Source of the DNA: Hyphomicrobiales bacterium | GTDB taxonomy: Bacteria > Pseudomonadota > Alphaproteobacteria > Rhizobiales > Beijerinckiaceae | Length of the DNA stretch: 64,000 nt | Direction of reading: 5' to 3' | Assembly: GCA_028290285.1 (NCBI GenBank) | Contig: JAQGKD010000114.1 | Coordinates: 17,259 to 81,258 of the forward strand | In this document: positions 25,724 to 34,640 of the stretch, in pieces | Numbering within the stretch: position 1 is the first letter of the stretch | How the letters are laid out: each line of letters starts with the position of its first letter | The notes under the pieces: generated by a model | Seen by the model: the letters and a program-made list of their open reading frames with translations, nothing else | Databases searched by the model: none | What the model was told of the DNA's origin: nothing | Position numbers and translations under genes: made by a program

Positions 25724-25848
25724 CAGCCGCTGATTCACTTTGAACCAGGAGCGTGGTCCCCTATCTCACCGGAGGTGAAGGCCGACGTGGAAATGACACT
25801 CTCTTGTCGCTCGCTGACGATACGACTTCGCCAGCTCGATTGGACAAT

Positions 25849-26397
25849 CTATCGCACGACGACAACCGGCGTTCCGAGATTCACATGCAACGAGAGATCG
25901 ACAATGTCCTTGTTGCTCATGCGGATGCAGCCGTATGAAACAAAGCGCCCGATGCTTTCTGGTGCATTAGTCCCGTGGATTGCATACTCGCCGCCCGACA
26001 GCGTCAGCGCAGCCGCCCCAAGCGGATTGCTGGGGGACCCGGCAGGAACGACATCAGGCAATCCCGGGTGGTCGCGCTTGACGGCCAGCGGCGGGGCCCA
26101 GTCTGGCCGGATGAATTTGCCGTCGATTGACGAAACTCCCGCCCATTGACGCCCGGCGCGGCCAACACCGACACGGTACCTTAGAGCGTGCCCGGGGCTG
26201 ATGACTAGATAGAGTCGCCGCTCCCCGGTGCGCACAACGATGGTGCCGGGGGCCACGCGGCTGTCGAACGACACAGTGTCGGCAGCTTGCGCGGAAACGA
26301 AGCCCGGAAAGATCATGCAAGACAGCCCAAGGGTGGCAGCGATACGCGCGAGGCTGCCGCGACATCTGAAGGGGGCCAAAGTTGCGCCGCTCACCAT
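25849..26397 (-). CDS. L,D-transpeptidase (YkuD family), exported
   Basis: A 182-residue periplasmic protein with a signal peptide (about residues 1-37, ending FVSAQA). Its YkuD catalytic domain has the signature histidine (YAIHGTNAPESIG) and catalytic cysteine (VSYGCIRMSNKDIVDL). Such enzymes make 3-3 peptidoglycan crosslinks or attach proteins to peptidoglycan or the outer membrane. ATG 26397 overlaps the last codon and stop of the autotransporter gene (ATGGTGA), implying translational coupling. The frame extends further upstream, but that part is antisense-free overlap with the autotransporter and lacks a start context. Confidence 0.88.
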   Translation of the reverse strand: MVSGATLAPFRCRGSLARIAATLGLSCMIFPGFVSAQAADTVSFDSRVAPGTIVVRTGERRLYLVISPGHALRYRVGVGRAGRQWAGVSSIDGKFIRPDWAPPLAVKRDHPGLPDVVPAGSPSNPLGAAALTLSGGEYAIHGTNAPESIGRFVSYGCIRMSNKDIVDLSLHVNLGTPVVVVR

Positions 26398-28331
26398 GTG
26401 TATTGAATTCGCCCCGTGCCGCCATACGCGCGCACGCCGCGTGACAGTTGCGTGTCGAAAGATGCTGTAACTGCGAGCCCCTTTGCCACTCTGATTTCCG
26501 GCCCTGCCGAGAGTAGCAGAGCATTGTGCGCCCCTGGCGCTCCGGCGACTGAAAAAGCGGACCCTGAAAGCGCCTGGAAGGAAGCGACGGCCTGTGCACT
26601 CGGTGAGAAATCGTGCATCCACGCAGCGCGGGCTCGAAGGCGCAACGTCATTTCATTGAGGGCGGCCACAGTCTGGTCGATTCGGAGCCCGAGCTGGCTG
26701 CGCGTCGACGTGGTGGTCCGCGCGTCGTAGTCGAGCGCGAAAATAGAGGGCCCGTTGACGCCCTGTTCTCTGTAGGATGGGATCGCGAACGTTTGCACCC
26801 CCAACGATGCGTAGGGCGTGAGCCATTCGAGACGGTAGCCAGCTTCCACCTGGCCGGCGAAGTTGTTCGCGCTGAAAGCGGCCGTGAGCCGTTCGTTTCC
26901 GGCAATCGTCACGTTCCGGGTCGTGGACACATCGTGCCACGCGTAAGCGACGGCGGATGTCAAATAGGCAGAACCAAAGTCCGTCCGGCTGTAGAGCGCA
27001 GCATGGAACATCTCACTGCGCCCACCGCCAAGTCCGTCGGCAACGCCAAAGCGGGTGGCCCCGCCGCCCACCGCAAAGCCGAGCTTGGTATCAGGCGTGA
27101 CACGTGTCTCGGCGCCAGCCGCGAAGCCCAAGGTGCGGGTGGTGAGATCGTGGCTTCCCTGGCCTGCATCGCCGGCGATGTTACTCTGCCCGCCGTAACC
27201 CGCGCCCCACATACGCCAGCGGCGCTGCTCAGGAGCGACCCGCGGCGCTATCCGGTCCATAGTTCCAAATGGCGAACCTGCTGCCGGGCCAAACAGCGAC
27301 GGCCCATAGCCAAGCGCCCTGACCGTGTTGCTGCCGAGGCCCTCGCGCCTGTCCGGAACGACAGCAGCCGGCGCGACCGCGACATCGTCTTCGTAGGCTG
27401 CGTCAAACAAGCGAGACATGAAGGCGTTCGTCGCCTCAATGCCGGTCGGCGCTACGGCCGCGCCTGCTTCACCTGCCAGTTGTGCGGTGGCAGCAGCAAA
27501 CTCCGCCGGCGACAGAGCGTCAGGAACGACCTGGAAGGCCAGAGGCAAAATCCCACCACTCGCCACATATTTGTCGATCGCAGCACTTACAGCGCGGTCG
27601 TTTCCCGTCGCGGTTGAGGACAGTGCCGAACCGTAAGTGGCCGCAGCCAGGGCGCAGACAGAGATCCGATTGGTGTCTAAAGTCACGGCCCCATTGCGAG
27701 CGAGCGCGGCGCCGCAATCGATGCTGGCGCCCGTGACGAGCGTTATGCTGGTCAAAGCCAGGATCTGACCCGCGAAAGTCGTTGCTGCACCGAGCGTCGC
27801 GGAACTTCCGACGCGGAAGTAAACGTTGGCGCCTTGCGCACCATTGATCAACTGCACAGCCGAATTGGTTGCAGTTGTCAGGGCGCTCCCGACGTTGAAG
27901 ATAAAGACGGCGTTCGGGTTGCCTTTAGCATCGAGGGTAAGCGTTCCGGTCAGCTGACTGGCGGAGTTGAAGCTGTAAACCCCTGGCGTCAGCGTGCGCC
28001 CGCCAAGGTCGAGGCCAGTCAGGTCGGCGGTCGCAGGTCGGCCAGCCAAGACGCCATACGCGGTGGCGAGATCGTTTTGCGCCCGCAGCGCCACCTCGTT
28101 GTTCTGATAGACGGCAAACGGCGGAGTTATAGTTGCGGGCGGAAACCCGGTAACGGCGCTCCCCGGGCTCAGTCCGACGTTGCCGCCGATCACGCTCGGT
28201 CCCGTGTTTGTAATTGTAGAGCCGGCAAGAACAGCAAAGCTATCGAGGCTTTGAGCCTGCGCGGAAAGGCTCGTCAGCATTAGAGCCGAGATCCGCATCA
28301 GCACCGCCGCCGCGCGTATGGGTGCCCGCAT
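26391..28331 (-). CDS. Autotransporter with an ice-binding-like (DUF3494) passenger domain
   Basis: A 646-residue secreted outer-membrane protein. A signal peptide (MRAPIRAAAVLM to SAQAQS) is followed by a DUF3494 beta-solenoid (about residues 28-230). That domain carries characteristic repeats such as FAVLAGSTITNTGPSVIGGN, DLTGLDLGGRTLTPGVYSF and LTGTLTLDAKGNPNAVFIF. A linker leads to a C-terminal type V beta-barrel (about 370-646) beginning near WRMWGAGYGG and ending in an aromatic residue (IQYTW). DUF3494 proteins bind ice or act as adhesins; surface display through a barrel suggests adhesion. ATG 28331 is chosen because it begins the signal peptide. Confidence 0.88.
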   Translation of the reverse strand: MRAPIRAAAVLMRISALMLTSLSAQAQSLDSFAVLAGSTITNTGPSVIGGNVGLSPGSAVTGFPPATITPPFAVYQNNEVALRAQNDLATAYGVLAGRPATADLTGLDLGGRTLTPGVYSFNSASQLTGTLTLDAKGNPNAVFIFNVGSALTTATNSAVQLINGAQGANVYFRVGSSATLGAATTFAGQILALTSITLVTGASIDCGAALARNGAVTLDTNRISVCALAAATYGSALSSTATGNDRAVSAAIDKYVASGGILPLAFQVVPDALSPAEFAAATAQLAGEAGAAVAPTGIEATNAFMSRLFDAAYEDDVAVAPAAVVPDRREGLGSNTVRALGYGPSLFGPAAGSPFGTMDRIAPRVAPEQRRWRMWGAGYGGQSNIAGDAGQGSHDLTTRTLGFAAGAETRVTPDTKLGFAVGGGATRFGVADGLGGGRSEMFHAALYSRTDFGSAYLTSAVAYAWHDVSTTRNVTIAGNERLTAAFSANNFAGQVEAGYRLEWLTPYASLGVQTFAIPSYREQGVNGPSIFALDYDARTTTSTRSQLGLRIDQTVAALNEMTLRLRARAAWMHDFSPSAQAVASFQALSGSAFSVAGAPGAHNALLLSAGPEIRVAKGLAVTASFDTQLSRGVRAYGGTGRIQYTW

Positions 28332-28559
28332 AGAGAAGCCTTTCCAAGCCAGAGCAATATGACGTTCGATCCGCTCCGTGGTCCTCCGGTCGCGAATCAA
28401 CGGGGAATTATCCTTTCGTACCAGAAAGATGCACCTAAGATGTTACGAAGGCGCTCATTTGTTTAGATAAAATATACAGGACCGGGCGCCCCGCCAGCCG
28501 GCGTGCCTGTCGCCGGTTAGCGGATCCTTATTGTCCCGCCGCGCACGACCGCGGCCTGC

Positions 28560-29288
28560 TTAAGGGGCTGCGAACAGCGCATCGTTTCGATTGCGCCAGG
28601 CCTCGTCCGACAGCCAGCGGTAATCCTGGTCCGGCATCAGCGGGAGCGTCTTTACTCTTGCATCGGTCATGGGAAGGAAGAAGCTCACGCGCTCCTGGGA
28701 TACCTTGAGCGACTTGATTGGGACGACGATGCTGTCCTTGCCAGGCGTGAAGAACCCGCCCGAGGCAACGATGGCGTAGTCCCTCCTGTCCTTGGTGCCG
28801 AACACGAGGTTCCTGACCTCGCCGATGATCTTGTCGTCGGAGCTGCGCACCTCAGCGCCGATGATTTCATCCGCGCGCAGGCCGGGCGCGAGGTCTTCGA
28901 TGCTGACGAGCGGCTTAGCGCCTTTCTGGTCCCTCTCGCCTTTCGCGCCACCCCGAGCCGCTTGCGGCTGCCTGGCGTCCATCTGCGCTTCCGCCTCGTC
29001 CTCGTCATTGCCGCCGAGCGTCTCCATTGGCGGTCCGGAAACGAGTTCGCGGATCGTCGCCACGAGCCGCTCGCATTCGTCCTGACGACCATACGACCAA
29101 AGGGTGAATGCTGCGTCGCGCAGACTGCGAAGGTCCCGCACTGTCTGTCGGTTCGCCGCACCATGGAATTCCGGACGCTTGCGGATCGCCTCCTCCAGCT
29201 TGGCGTCCGAGATCTGGCATTCGGCGAATGCCTGGCTCCCCGTGAGGACCAGCAGCGCCAGAGGCAGCAATCTTTTGATAGGTTTCAT
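28560..29288 (-). CDS. Exported PRC-barrel domain protein
   Basis: A 242-residue protein with a signal peptide (MKPIKRLLPLALLVLTGSQA then FAEC). A helical region with a cysteine pair (about 24-75) and an acidic/polar linker follow. A C-terminal PRC-barrel (about 135-215) contains ADEIIGAEVRSSDDKIIGEV and YAIVASGGFFTPGKDSIVVP. PRC-barrels are small beta-barrels that mediate protein or RNA contacts; exported versions are common in this order and poorly characterised. ATG 29288 is chosen because it begins the signal peptide. Confidence 0.85.
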   Translation of the reverse strand: MKPIKRLLPLALLVLTGSQAFAECQISDAKLEEAIRKRPEFHGAANRQTVRDLRSLRDAAFTLWSYGRQDECERLVATIRELVSGPPMETLGGNDEDEAEAQMDARQPQAARGGAKGERDQKGAKPLVSIEDLAPGLRADEIIGAEVRSSDDKIIGEVRNLVFGTKDRRDYAIVASGGFFTPGKDSIVVPIKSLKVSQERVSFFLPMTDARVKTLPLMPDQDYRWLSDEAWRNRNDALFAAP

Positions 29289-29870
29289 GTGATTCCGATC
29301 GTAAGCGCAGCTTGAAGGACGAATTGTCCCTCGTAACAAGGTTGATCTTGCAAGCGTGGTGCATCGATTCGTTGCAGTTTTCAACCGCTCGCTCCGTCGT
29401 ATGAGTTTTCTGCGTCGGATGTGTCCTCAGACACGCAGGTTCAAAGCTGCGCCGTACATTAAGAGAGCCTGAACGTGTAAAACATGGTTTGGCCGCCACC
29501 GCATCTCAATGCCGTTCAAAGCGGAGCGGCGACGGCGGGGCAAACTTGGGCCATTTGTTGCGTATCTTCGAACGGAGATCGAGCGCAAGGCAGGCCCCGC
29601 CAACGCGCCAATGCGGGCCCCCTCGCGCCCGGCATGTGCTTCCAGCACCAACTGGCAACGCAGCCATGCAGGCCAAGCCTACGGTTGTCGTCTCTTTCGC
29701 AGCCCTGGCTCCGCTGCGGTTTGGGCGCAACGACAAAGATCGGAGTTGCTTACTTAATCAGGCTGTGGGAGCCGACGTTCAGGGATCGTCTCTTCCGCGA
29801 CGATGTTACTATCTGGCGCAAGAATGTACCGCGCCGCGCGCCGCTGTGAAATCCATGTGCGACTAAGGAG
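29289..29870. other. Divergent intergenic region upstream of the antiporter gene
   Basis: About 580 bases between the PRC-barrel gene (minus) and the antiporter gene (plus). Several short overlapping frames exist on both strands, none with a recognisable domain or ribosome site. Only the taaggag site before 29871 is interpretable. Confidence 0.5.
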
Positions 29871-31160
29871 ATGCTCACCTTGCTTTCGCTCCTCGAGATA
29901 GCGGCGGTATTGCTGACACTCTCCGCGCTGTTCGGATGGCTTAACCACAAGCTGCTGCAACTGCCTCACTCGATCGGCCTCCTGGTCATCAGCGTGGCAT
30001 CGTCTTTCGTGCTCATCGGCGTCGATTTGCTGTTCCCGCACCAGCACCTGTACGACGTGCTCACCCAGACCCTTAAGCAGATCGACTTCGCCGCGTTGGT
30101 GATGAACGGCATGTTGGCGTTCCTCCTCTTTGCTGGAGCGCTTCAGGTCGACTACGGACGCTTGCGAGCCAGATGGTTTCCCGTCCTTGTTCTCGCGGGC
30201 GTGGGCACCGTTCTGTCCACCGGATTGGTTGGAGTCGGCCTTTATGCGTTTGCCGCGATGATCGGCCAGCACATACCCCTGATCTGGGCGCTTGTTTTTG
30301 GCGCGATCATCAGCCCCACCGACCCCGTCGCCGTCATCAGCACACTCAAAAACGTTCGGGTTCCGCCGAACCTCGAAGCGGAGATGCAGGGCGAGTCGTT
30401 GTTTAATGACGGTGTCGGTGTCGTTCTTTTCACCCTCATGGTGCTCTTCGCGAGAGGGGGGAGCCCCGAGGAAACGAGCGCTTCCGCGATTTCAAAACTT
30501 CTGATCGCCGAGGCGGGGGGAGGCCTTCTGCTCGGGCTCGTCACCGGCTACGTGGCATACTGGGCGATGCGCCTGATCGACGATTATGCAATCGAGGTGT
30601 TGATCTCGCTCGCACTGGTGACCGCGACCTATGCGCTCGCACAAAGACTGCACCTTAGTGGACCGCTCTCCATGGTCTCGGCCGGACTTCTGATCGGGGA
30701 GCGTGGCCCCGGAGACGCCATGAGTGAACGCACACAGACCTACGTGTTCGGACTTTGGACGCTCATTGATGAAGTCCTCAACTCGGTACTGTTCCTCCTG
30801 ATCGGGCTGGAGGTGCTTGTCGTGCAGGCCTCCACAGCAACCGTGGCACTTGCGGCCGCTGCGCCCGTCATCGTGCTCGTATCGAGAATATTGTCGATCT
30901 CGGTGCCGCTGCTGCTCGTGCCCTGGAGCAGAACCATGTCAGCAAGCCGCCTGCCGTTCTTGACGTGGGCCGGCATTCGCGGCGGCATTTCGGTTGCGCT
31001 AGCTCTCTCGATACCCGAGACGGAATCGAAAGGTCTAATCCTGACGGCCACCTACGCGGTTGTCCTGTTCAGCGTCATCGTACAAGGCTCGACGCTGAAG
31101 TGGGTCGCCGAGCGCACATTGCCGCAAGGGGGCGACCTGTCGGATGAGACTGGGGCCTGA
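29871..31160 (+). CDS. Na+/H+ antiporter, CPA1 (NhaP-type) family
   Basis: A 429-residue inner-membrane protein with about 12 hydrophobic segments, exchanging cytoplasmic Na+ (or K+) for external protons. The CPA1 ion-site motifs are visible: GAIISPTDPVAVISTLK with the catalytic aspartate, and EMQGESLFNDGVGVVLF with the second acidic pair. The C-terminal segment FLTWAGIRGGISVALALSIP carries the arginine-rich helix typical of the family. The ribosome site is taaggag. It appears monocistronic and has no long cytoplasmic regulatory tail. Confidence 0.93.
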   Translation: MLTLLSLLEIAAVLLTLSALFGWLNHKLLQLPHSIGLLVISVASSFVLIGVDLLFPHQHLYDVLTQTLKQIDFAALVMNGMLAFLLFAGALQVDYGRLRARWFPVLVLAGVGTVLSTGLVGVGLYAFAAMIGQHIPLIWALVFGAIISPTDPVAVISTLKNVRVPPNLEAEMQGESLFNDGVGVVLFTLMVLFARGGSPEETSASAISKLLIAEAGGGLLLGLVTGYVAYWAMRLIDDYAIEVLISLALVTATYALAQRLHLSGPLSMVSAGLLIGERGPGDAMSERTQTYVFGLWTLIDEVLNSVLFLLIGLEVLVVQASTATVALAAAAPVIVLVSRILSISVPLLLVPWSRTMSASRLPFLTWAGIRGGISVALALSIPETESKGLILTATYAVVLFSVIVQGSTLKWVAERTLPQGGDLSDETGA

Positions 31161-31248
31161 CGATGCGACAATGTGTGGAGGGGACATGTGCAGCACCGCT
31201 GATCACTTCTTTCGGTGAAGCCTAGGTCATCCATGCAACCCAGACGTA

Positions 31249-32223
31249 TCATTTTCCGCGGGGCGGAATCTGAATAAACTGCGCAATTTGATCTGCGTTC
31301 AGCGGTGCTGATACGTATTTGAAATCCACCGCGCTCGCCATTATGCCGGCCAGGTCGGAGACTTTGTCCGGGTTGATACCCGCCTTCGTGACGAATTCAT
31401 CCATCGTACGCTTCGCGACCGGAACCGGCACTGAAGCCCAGTCCGCATAAGCCTTGACGCCTTCCTGTGTCGAATACATCCAGTCGATCGTCTCGCGATA
31501 TGCGTCCATGTAGCGCTTCACGACGTCCGGCTTGCTGCGCAGCAGATCGGAATGTGCGATGATGACGCGTGAGGTCTGGCCGGCAAGCACAGGCACGTCC
31601 GATGCGCGCCAGAGCGTGCGAATCTTGCCTTGCTCCAGTGCTTCGACTCCGAATGGCGCACCGGACCAACCGACGTCGATTTGTCCGCTCATCACCTGCG
31701 TGAAGGTCGCGGGCCCTGTTCCAGTGGCTGTGGGCTTGAAGGAGACGCCGAGGTATTTTTGCATTTGCAGAACGACATTATGAGCCGACGATCCGTTCGT
31801 CGAGTAGGACACGGTCTTGCCGGCGGCGTCTTTGGGCTCCCGTATTGGGGCATCGGCCCGCACGTACCAGAACAGGTTTGCGTCGCCCGTGAAGCTCGCG
31901 CCAATGACACGGATGGGCGCGCCCTTCGCGTAGGCGCCCACCGCGCCGAGTAGTCCGGTGGCGACGCCGATATCGGCGCTGCCCGAGATTACCGTCTGCT
32001 GAGTCTCACCGCTGCCGGCAGTGTAGAAGATATCGAGATCGATCCCGTGCTTTCTGAAGATGCCTGCCAGCTGCCCTGCTTCGGACACGCCGGACTCCCC
32101 GAGCCCCTTGCCGCCAATGGCTACCTTCAACTTGTCGAGGGGCTGCGCGGATGCACTCGCCACGGACATGCTGAACGTCCCCGCTAACGCGAGCATGATG
32201 GATGCACGAAACAACTGCTTCAT
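31249..32223 (-). CDS. ABC-type nitrate/sulfonate/aromatic solute-binding protein (TauA/SsuA-like)
   Basis: A 324-residue periplasmic receptor with a signal peptide (MKQLFRASIMLALAGTFSMS, cleaved after ASAQA-like sequence). The NMT1/TauA fold is evident in LKVAIGGKGLGESGVSEAGQ, VISGSADIGVATGLLGAVGA, VSYSTNGSSAHNVVLQMQ and MSGQIDVGWSGAPFGVEAL. ATG 32223 follows aagagg. No ABC permease or ATPase gene is adjacent; it sits last in an MFS-metallohydrolase-receptor operon. It may lend ligand specificity to a transporter encoded elsewhere. Confidence 0.88.
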   Translation of the reverse strand: MKQLFRASIMLALAGTFSMSVASASAQPLDKLKVAIGGKGLGESGVSEAGQLAGIFRKHGIDLDIFYTAGSGETQQTVISGSADIGVATGLLGAVGAYAKGAPIRVIGASFTGDANLFWYVRADAPIREPKDAAGKTVSYSTNGSSAHNVVLQMQKYLGVSFKPTATGTGPATFTQVMSGQIDVGWSGAPFGVEALEQGKIRTLWRASDVPVLAGQTSRVIIAHSDLLRSKPDVVKRYMDAYRETIDWMYSTQEGVKAYADWASVPVPVAKRTMDEFVTKAGINPDKVSDLAGIMASAVDFKYVSAPLNADQIAQFIQIPPRGK

Positions 32224-32261
32224 TGAAAACCTCTTCGACCGGATCGATGTCGCCGCTCGCA

Positions 32262-33119
32262 TCATGCGGGCTCGAATCGATACCCTGCATCCGTCTTCGA
32301 CAGGTAACCCACGCCGGGCGCGTTCACGTGCGCGCCAGCAACGGCGAGATGCTCCGTGGCGATCAAGTCGAGCATGCGGAGGCGCGATGCTCTTGCGAGA
32401 TCGGCATCCAGATCGTATTTCACCGCGCTCTGGGGATAAGGGATCTGGATTGCCGAGAAGTGCACGAGGTCCCCCCACGCGATGAGGTCTTCGCGTCCTG
32501 TCTCGATGCGCCAGCACGTATGGCCCGGCGAATGCCCGGGTGCTAAAATCGGCGAACAACCCATGAGTTCCTGCCCGTCGCGCATCAGCCGGACGCGGTC
32601 GAGGTAAGGCTTCATGTTTATTTTGTTGCGTGCCCGGGTCCGCTTGAGCGCGTCGGATTCTTCGGCGGCCCCATCGCGCATCCAAAAATCGAACTCGACT
32701 TCGTGGACGACGATCTCCGCATTCGGGAAGATCGCCCGATGATTGTCATCGACCAGGCCATTGGCGTGATCGGGATGAAGATGCGTGAGCAGAATGTGAG
32801 TGATGGCGCTCGGCTCGAAACCGGCACTCCTAAGATTTTCCGGCAAGCGGCCCAACGTCGGCTGCATCGTATTGCCGGCGCCGGCATCTATCAGGATGGT
32901 CGCGCCATCACGTTGAAAGAGGAAATTATTGACGGGAATAAGAATCGAACCATCGTCCGTGGCACCGGCGATTTCACTCGCCTCCTCTCGGGCCATGCCG
33001 AGAACGAAGTCGACAGAACTCTTGAGAACACCATCGTCGATACACGTGATATCGACATCGCCTACCCGGAAGATTTTAGCCACACGCTGCTCCTGTCGGA
33101 TACCGGATTCAAAATCCAT
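32262..33119 (-). CDS. Metallo-beta-lactamase-fold hydrolase
   Basis: A 285-residue MBL-fold enzyme with an intact dinuclear zinc site: THLHPDHANG (HxHxDH), the third-histidine region GHSPGHTCW and the bridging aspartate region AWGDLVHFSA. Members of this subgroup include lactonases and other ester or lactone hydrolases. No signal peptide is seen, so it is probably cytoplasmic. Its start overlaps the end of the MFS gene by 11 bases, implying cotranslation. Together they suggest uptake followed by hydrolysis of a lactone or ester; this is inference. Confidence 0.88.
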   Translation of the reverse strand: MDFESGIRQEQRVAKIFRVGDVDITCIDDGVLKSSVDFVLGMAREEASEIAGATDDGSILIPVNNFLFQRDGATILIDAGAGNTMQPTLGRLPENLRSAGFEPSAITHILLTHLHPDHANGLVDDNHRAIFPNAEIVVHEVEFDFWMRDGAAEESDALKRTRARNKINMKPYLDRVRLMRDGQELMGCSPILAPGHSPGHTCWRIETGREDLIAWGDLVHFSAIQIPYPQSAVKYDLDADLARASRLRMLDLIATEHLAVAGAHVNAPGVGYLSKTDAGYRFEPA

Positions 33120-34395
33120 CGCGCGCCATCTTGATCATGCACCCGCCGGAAATCAGGACTGCCACCGCCAGTACTGCGAAGGCCCCGGTGAAGCCGCCGG
33201 TAGCCTGGACGATGTAACCGATCATCGCGGGAGAAAGAGCGCCAACGAGCTGGGTGACGAAGGCACGCACGCCCTGCGTCTTGCCCATGTCGGTTGCGCT
33301 CACGACGCTGTGCATCAACATCTCGGCACAGGCGATGCCAACCTGCTGCGCACAAAGCGCACAGATCATGAGAATAACGCTCACCGTCGGACTCGGAGCC
33401 AGCGCTGCTCCCATGAGAAACAGGCCTGCCAGGACCCAGCCGATGCCAGCGAAGGGAGCGCGGCGGAATATCTTGTCCGAGGCAAAGCCTACGAGCAGGA
33501 TTGTCGCCACCGCGAACCCGAAGATCACGAAAGTCAGATATCCCGACGTACTGAACGAGAAGTTACGCACCGTGCGAAGATAGGTCGGAAGCCAGATCGA
33601 CCAGCCCCAGAAGAAGATGGCATTCGACGCGATCGCAATCGTCGTTAGCCAGAAGCGGTGATTCGTCCAGATGCCGCCGCCCGCGACGAGAGCTTTGCCG
33701 GGCGCATCCTCGTTCTTTTCCAACGACCCCTGAACGACGAGTTCGGCTTCGGCTGCGTTTGCCGATGCATGCCCCTTTGGCCGATCTTTCACCAGAAACC
33801 AGATCATCGGCAGCGGGAGGATCAAGGCGAGAAAGCCCATGGCATAGAACTGCCAGCGCCAGCCGACTAGTACGATGAGCCCCGTAACGATGAGCCCGAC
33901 AAGCATGGGGCCGATCATGGTTCCGATCCACCAGAACGATGTCGCGCGACCGCGCTCCTTCAGGGCAAACCAGTTTGCGACCAGGGCGAGCGTGAGTGGA
34001 TAGAGGGCCGCTTCGCCCGCCCCTAATACAATGCGCGACATGAGCAGTTGATCGTAGGACTGCGCGGCTCCAGACCAGAAGCAGGTACAAGCCCAGATCA
34101 GGAGACTGAGGGCGCAAGTCTTGCGCGCTCCGTATCTATGAACCACCCATCCCCAGACCGGTGCGCAGATGCCGTACGCCAGGAAGAGTCCGCTCGATAG
34201 CCATCCGAGTTTCGCCTGCTGACCCGCAAGTCCGAGCTCCTGCAGGAAGCCCTGATCGTTCATCACGATCGCCATGTTGCTCTTGTCGAACATGGAGACG
34301 ATCCAGACGACGAGGAGCGTGGGGGCGATATGTGTCCAGCGAACTCTCGTCGGCTGAATACTCTGCCCGACCGCAGCCGTGGCGGTGATGCTCAT
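33109..34395 (-). CDS. Major facilitator superfamily transporter (organic-anion type)
   Basis: A 428-residue inner-membrane protein with about 12 hydrophobic helices, of the anion:cation symporter (phthalate/glucarate-like) branch. Visible features are the first helix with FDKSNMAIVMNDQGF, the loop motif GWVVHRYGARKTC between helices 2 and 3, and LGAGEAALYPLTLALVANWF in helix 4. ATG 34395 is preferred, with a gggggaga ribosome site; the upstream extension to 34605 is not coding-like. It heads the minus-strand operon and diverges from the GMC oxidoreductase gene across about 245 bp. Confidence 0.9.
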   Translation of the reverse strand: MSITATAAVGQSIQPTRVRWTHIAPTLLVVWIVSMFDKSNMAIVMNDQGFLQELGLAGQQAKLGWLSSGLFLAYGICAPVWGWVVHRYGARKTCALSLLIWACTCFWSGAAQSYDQLLMSRIVLGAGEAALYPLTLALVANWFALKERGRATSFWWIGTMIGPMLVGLIVTGLIVLVGWRWQFYAMGFLALILPLPMIWFLVKDRPKGHASANAAEAELVVQGSLEKNEDAPGKALVAGGGIWTNHRFWLTTIAIASNAIFFWGWSIWLPTYLRTVRNFSFSTSGYLTFVIFGFAVATILLVGFASDKIFRRAPFAGIGWVLAGLFLMGAALAPSPTVSVILMICALCAQQVGIACAEMLMHSVVSATDMGKTQGVRAFVTQLVGALSPAMIGYIVQATGGFTGAFAVLAVAVLISGGCMIKMARDGF

Positions 34396-34640
34396 GTGAC
34401 GTCTCCCCCAGTCCATCTTGTTCTTTTTTCCGCAGGAGACAACCGGCAGGTCAGAACCGGCCATCGCATCGCGCATCGGACATTCGTCGCAAACTCCATT
34501 CTGCCTGTCAACGCGGACTATTGCGCCGGCATCGGCTGCAACGATCAGCCCTCTGTGCAAATGCAAGTCTGTCCGGTATCGTCCCCCATCAAAGCGGTTT
34601 GGCAAACGCCGGTCCTAAAAAACAATATGGGGGGATGCTC

